Assembly (NCBI GenBank): GCA_013822915.1
Contig: PNLG01000367.1
Coordinates: 1-7,459 of the forward strand
Direction: 5' to 3'
Length of the DNA stretch: 7,459 nucleotides
Source of the DNA: Sphingomonas sp.
Lineage (GTDB): Bacteria > Pseudomonadota > Alphaproteobacteria > Sphingomonadales > Sphingomonadaceae
The notes beneath the pieces were generated by a model, which worked only from the letters and a program-made list of their open reading frames with translations, was not told the DNA's origin and searched no databases. Numbering within the stretch: position 1 is the stretch's first letter; every line of letters begins with the position of its first letter. The position numbers were made by a program, and so were the translations under genes. This document shows positions 5,972-7,459 of this stretch, piece after piece.

Positions 5972-7053
5972 ACGCGCCTGCCAAATTCCCCGCGACGCCA
6001 GCCGCCAAAGCGACCGACACCGAGACCATGGCGATCGCCAAGCGCGAAACCGTGCTGTCGCCGCGTTTCTACACCACCGATTATGCCGCACTCGACCGGA
6101 TCGACGTGTCGAACGTGCGGCGCGAATGGGACGCGCTGATCGCCGAGATGCAGTCCGACCCGAATCGCCGCCATTTCAAGCGCACCGCCGCGTTCGACGG
6201 GGTGATCGAAAGCCTGGAAGAGCCACTGCGCGGCGAATTCATCGACTTTCTGGTCAGCTCGCTGACATCGGAGTTTTCGGGCTGTATCCTCTATGCCGAA
6301 ATCGCCAAGCGCGCGAAAAACCCCGATATCAAGCTGTTGTTCAAACTGCTGAGCCGCGACGAAAGCCGTCATGCGGGGTTCATCAACGACACGCTGAAAG
6401 ATGCCGGGATCGGCGTGAACCTGTCCTTCCTGACCAAGGTCAAGAAATACACCTATTTCCGGCCCAAATTCATTTTCTATGCGGTCTATCTGTCGGAAAA
6501 AATCGGCTATGCGCGCTATATCGCGATTTACCGGCAATTGGCGCGCCACCCGGAATTGCGCTTTCACCCGATTTTCAACTGGTTTGAACAATGGTGCAAT
6601 GACGAGTTCCGCCACGGCGAAGCATTTGCGCTGTTGATGCGCAATGACCCCAAGCTGTTGCAGGGGCATAACCGGCTGTGGATCAAGTTCTTCCTGCTTG
6701 CCGTTTACGCGACCATGTATGTGCGCGATCACAACCGCCCCTCGTTCCACGCGGCGCTCGGCGTTGATCCGACGGTTTATGATTATCAGGTGTTCGACAT
6801 CTGCTCGGAAATCTCCAAGCAAGTTTTCCCGCTCACCCTCGACACCGACAGCACGGCGTTTCGCGGCGGGATGGAGCGGATGCGGCGCATTGCCGCGCGC
6901 ATGGATTCAGCGACCGCGCGCGGCGGGATCATCGGCCGCGTGAAGAAACTCGCGCTGACAGCGGCAGCGGGCGCGACGTTCGTGTCGATGCTGCTCATCC
7001 CCGCCAAGCGCAACGCGCTTCCCGCCAATGTCCGGCTGGTGCCGGCCTGGTGA
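5968..7053 (+). CDS. acsF: Oxygen-dependent Mg-protoporphyrin IX monomethyl ester cyclase AcsF
   Basis: AcsF is a membrane-associated di-iron monooxygenase that closes isocyclic ring E, converting the BchM product to protochlorophyllide with O2. The 361-residue product carries the expected carboxylate/histidine ligands: Glu102 in LTSEFSG, Glu132 and His135 in DESRH, a probable fourth in YLSEKIG (Glu177), and Glu213 with His216 in NDEFRHGE. The first 30 residues are variable; RETVLSPRFYTTDY at 26-39 begins the conserved part. Hydrophobic stretches near 240-251 and 329-345 may contact the membrane. Length is normal. It overlaps both neighbours by four bases. Its presence means BChl is made under oxygen. 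It is unrelated to the oxygen-sensitive radical-SAM cyclase BchE, and no BchE is present in this window. All ligands look intact. Confidence 0.97.
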   Translation: MNAPAKFPATPAAKATDTETMAIAKRETVLSPRFYTTDYAALDRIDVSNVRREWDALIAEMQSDPNRRHFKRTAAFDGVIESLEEPLRGEFIDFLVSSLTSEFSGCILYAEIAKRAKNPDIKLLFKLLSRDESRHAGFINDTLKDAGIGVNLSFLTKVKKYTYFRPKFIFYAVYLSEKIGYARYIAIYRQLARHPELRFHPIFNWFEQWCNDEFRHGEAFALLMRNDPKLLQGHNRLWIKFFLLAVYATMYVRDHNRPSFHAALGVDPTVYDYQVFDICSEISKQVFPLTLDTDSTAFRGGMERMRRIAARMDSATARGGIIGRVKKLALTAAAGATFVSMLLIPAKRNALPANVRLVPAW

Positions 7054-7459
7054 GTGTGCCGCCGCTCCTCTTTGCGCTGATGCTGTGGTTTTTCGGAACA
7101 GCGATGGTGGTCTGGCTCGACAGCCGACCATCCGCCACGTTCCGCACCAGCTTTCGCTGGGCGGGCATCGTGGCGCTGGGCGCAATGGGAGTCGTGGCGT
7201 GGAGTGCGCGCGACGGGAGTGTGGGCGCGGCTTATACCGGCTTTGCGGCCGCGATCACGGTCTGGGGCTGGCACGAATTGGGCTTCTTGATGGGCTTTGT
7301 CAGCGGCCCGCGCCATGCCCCCTGCCCGCCCGACGCGCGCGGCTGGGCGCGGTTTCGGCTCGCGACGGCAACCGTCATCCACCACGAAGTCGCGCTCGCG
7401 GTAACGGTTGCTCTGCTGTTCGCCCTCACCTGGGGCCAACCGAACCAGACCGCGCCGCT
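7050..7459 (+). CDS. puhE: Putative photosynthetic complex assembly protein 2, PuhE (3' truncated by window)
   Basis: The frame starting with GTG at 7050, overlapping the acsF stop as GTGA, stays open to the window end and gives 136 residues plus two bases. The full family is about 260-280 residues, so about half is present. It is a polytopic membrane protein: hydrophobic segments lie at about 4-23, 37-51, 60-83 and 104-127. Family blocks are FAAAITVWGWHELGFLMGF at 65-83, SGPR followed by a Cys at 92 and GWARF at 98-102, a conserved His-His-Glu at 111-113, and LTWGQPNQ at 126-133. PuhE is needed for normal reaction-centre/LH1 levels in Rhodobacter and may affect bacteriochlorophyll supply; its mechanism is unknown. 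No clear Shine-Dalgarno precedes 7050, so coupling to acsF is likely; GTG 7056 and ATG 7080 are in-frame alternatives, the latter removing half of the first helix. Confidence 0.93.
   Translation, partial: MSVPPLLFALMLWFFGTAMVVWLDSRPSATFRTSFRWAGIVALGAMGVVAWSARDGSVGAAYTGFAAAITVWGWHELGFLMGFVSGPRHAPCPPDARGWARFRLATATVIHHEVALAVTVALLFALTWGQPNQTAP

Noticed and set aside
5932..6822. 296-codon open frame on the - strand opposite acsF
   Set aside because: It mirrors a conserved AcsF with all its di-iron ligands; no motif, RBS or neighbour supports it.
6786..7439. 217-codon open frame on the - strand opposite acsF/puhE
   Set aside because: The + strand frame here matches PuhE with its WGWHE and LTWGQPNQ blocks and starts in the overlap seen at other junctions; the - strand product is unrecognisable.
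1..7459. A new mobile, defence or CRISPR-type system
   Set aside because: Every base is in or within 23 nt of a photosynthesis gene on one strand; there are no spaced repeats, transposase, integrase, tRNA or compositional breaks.

Overview
The window is the interior of a bacteriochlorophyll photosynthesis gene cluster. All ten genes lie on the + strand and are packed almost without gaps. The DNA is GC-rich. The cluster has the type-II reaction-centre H subunit, a light-dependent pathway for bacteriochlorophyll a with an O2-dependent cyclase (AcsF), and the order bchH-bchL-bchM-lhaA-puhA-puhB-puhC-small ORF-acsF-puhE. This points to an alphaproteobacterium, most plausibly an aerobic anoxygenic phototroph of the Sphingomonadales type. 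The phylum and lifestyle are well supported by gene content. The order is an inference from general composition and gene order and would need a phylogeny.

Layout: (1) 2-754 is the C-terminal end of bchH, the large Mg-chelatase subunit, cut by the window start. (2) 767-1657 is bchL, the iron protein of dark-operative protochlorophyllide reductase. (3) 1654-2343 is bchM, Mg-protoporphyrin methyltransferase. (4) 2340-3761 is lhaA (PucC/LhaA family), a 12-helix light-harvesting assembly protein. (5) 3785-4555 is puhA, the reaction-centre H subunit. (6) 4552-5196 is puhB and (7) 5193-5675 is puhC, both assembly factors. (8) 5672-5971 is a 99-residue conserved small protein, a candidate for the cyclase accessory subunit BciE. 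(9) 5968-7053 is acsF, the O2-dependent Mg-protoporphyrin monomethyl ester cyclase. (10) 7050-7459 is the start of puhE, cut by the window end.

The genes cooperate in sequence. BchH inserts Mg, BchM methylates, AcsF (with the small ORF as possible partner) closes ring E, and BchL feeds electrons for ring D reduction. LhaA and PuhA/B/C/E insert the pigment into the LH1-reaction centre core. Seven of the nine junctions are four-base stop/start overlaps (ATGA or GTGA), so the block is almost certainly one transcript with coupled translation. Only bchH/bchL (12 nt) and lhaA/puhA (23 nt) have real gaps, and both carry clear ribosome binding sites.

I see no RNA genes, mobile elements, CRISPR arrays, terminators or convincing promoters, and no gene-free stretch over 23 nt. 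This is a known type of gene cluster. The points most worth a second look are the small ORF before acsF and two substitutions in PuhA at positions known for proton entry to QB.
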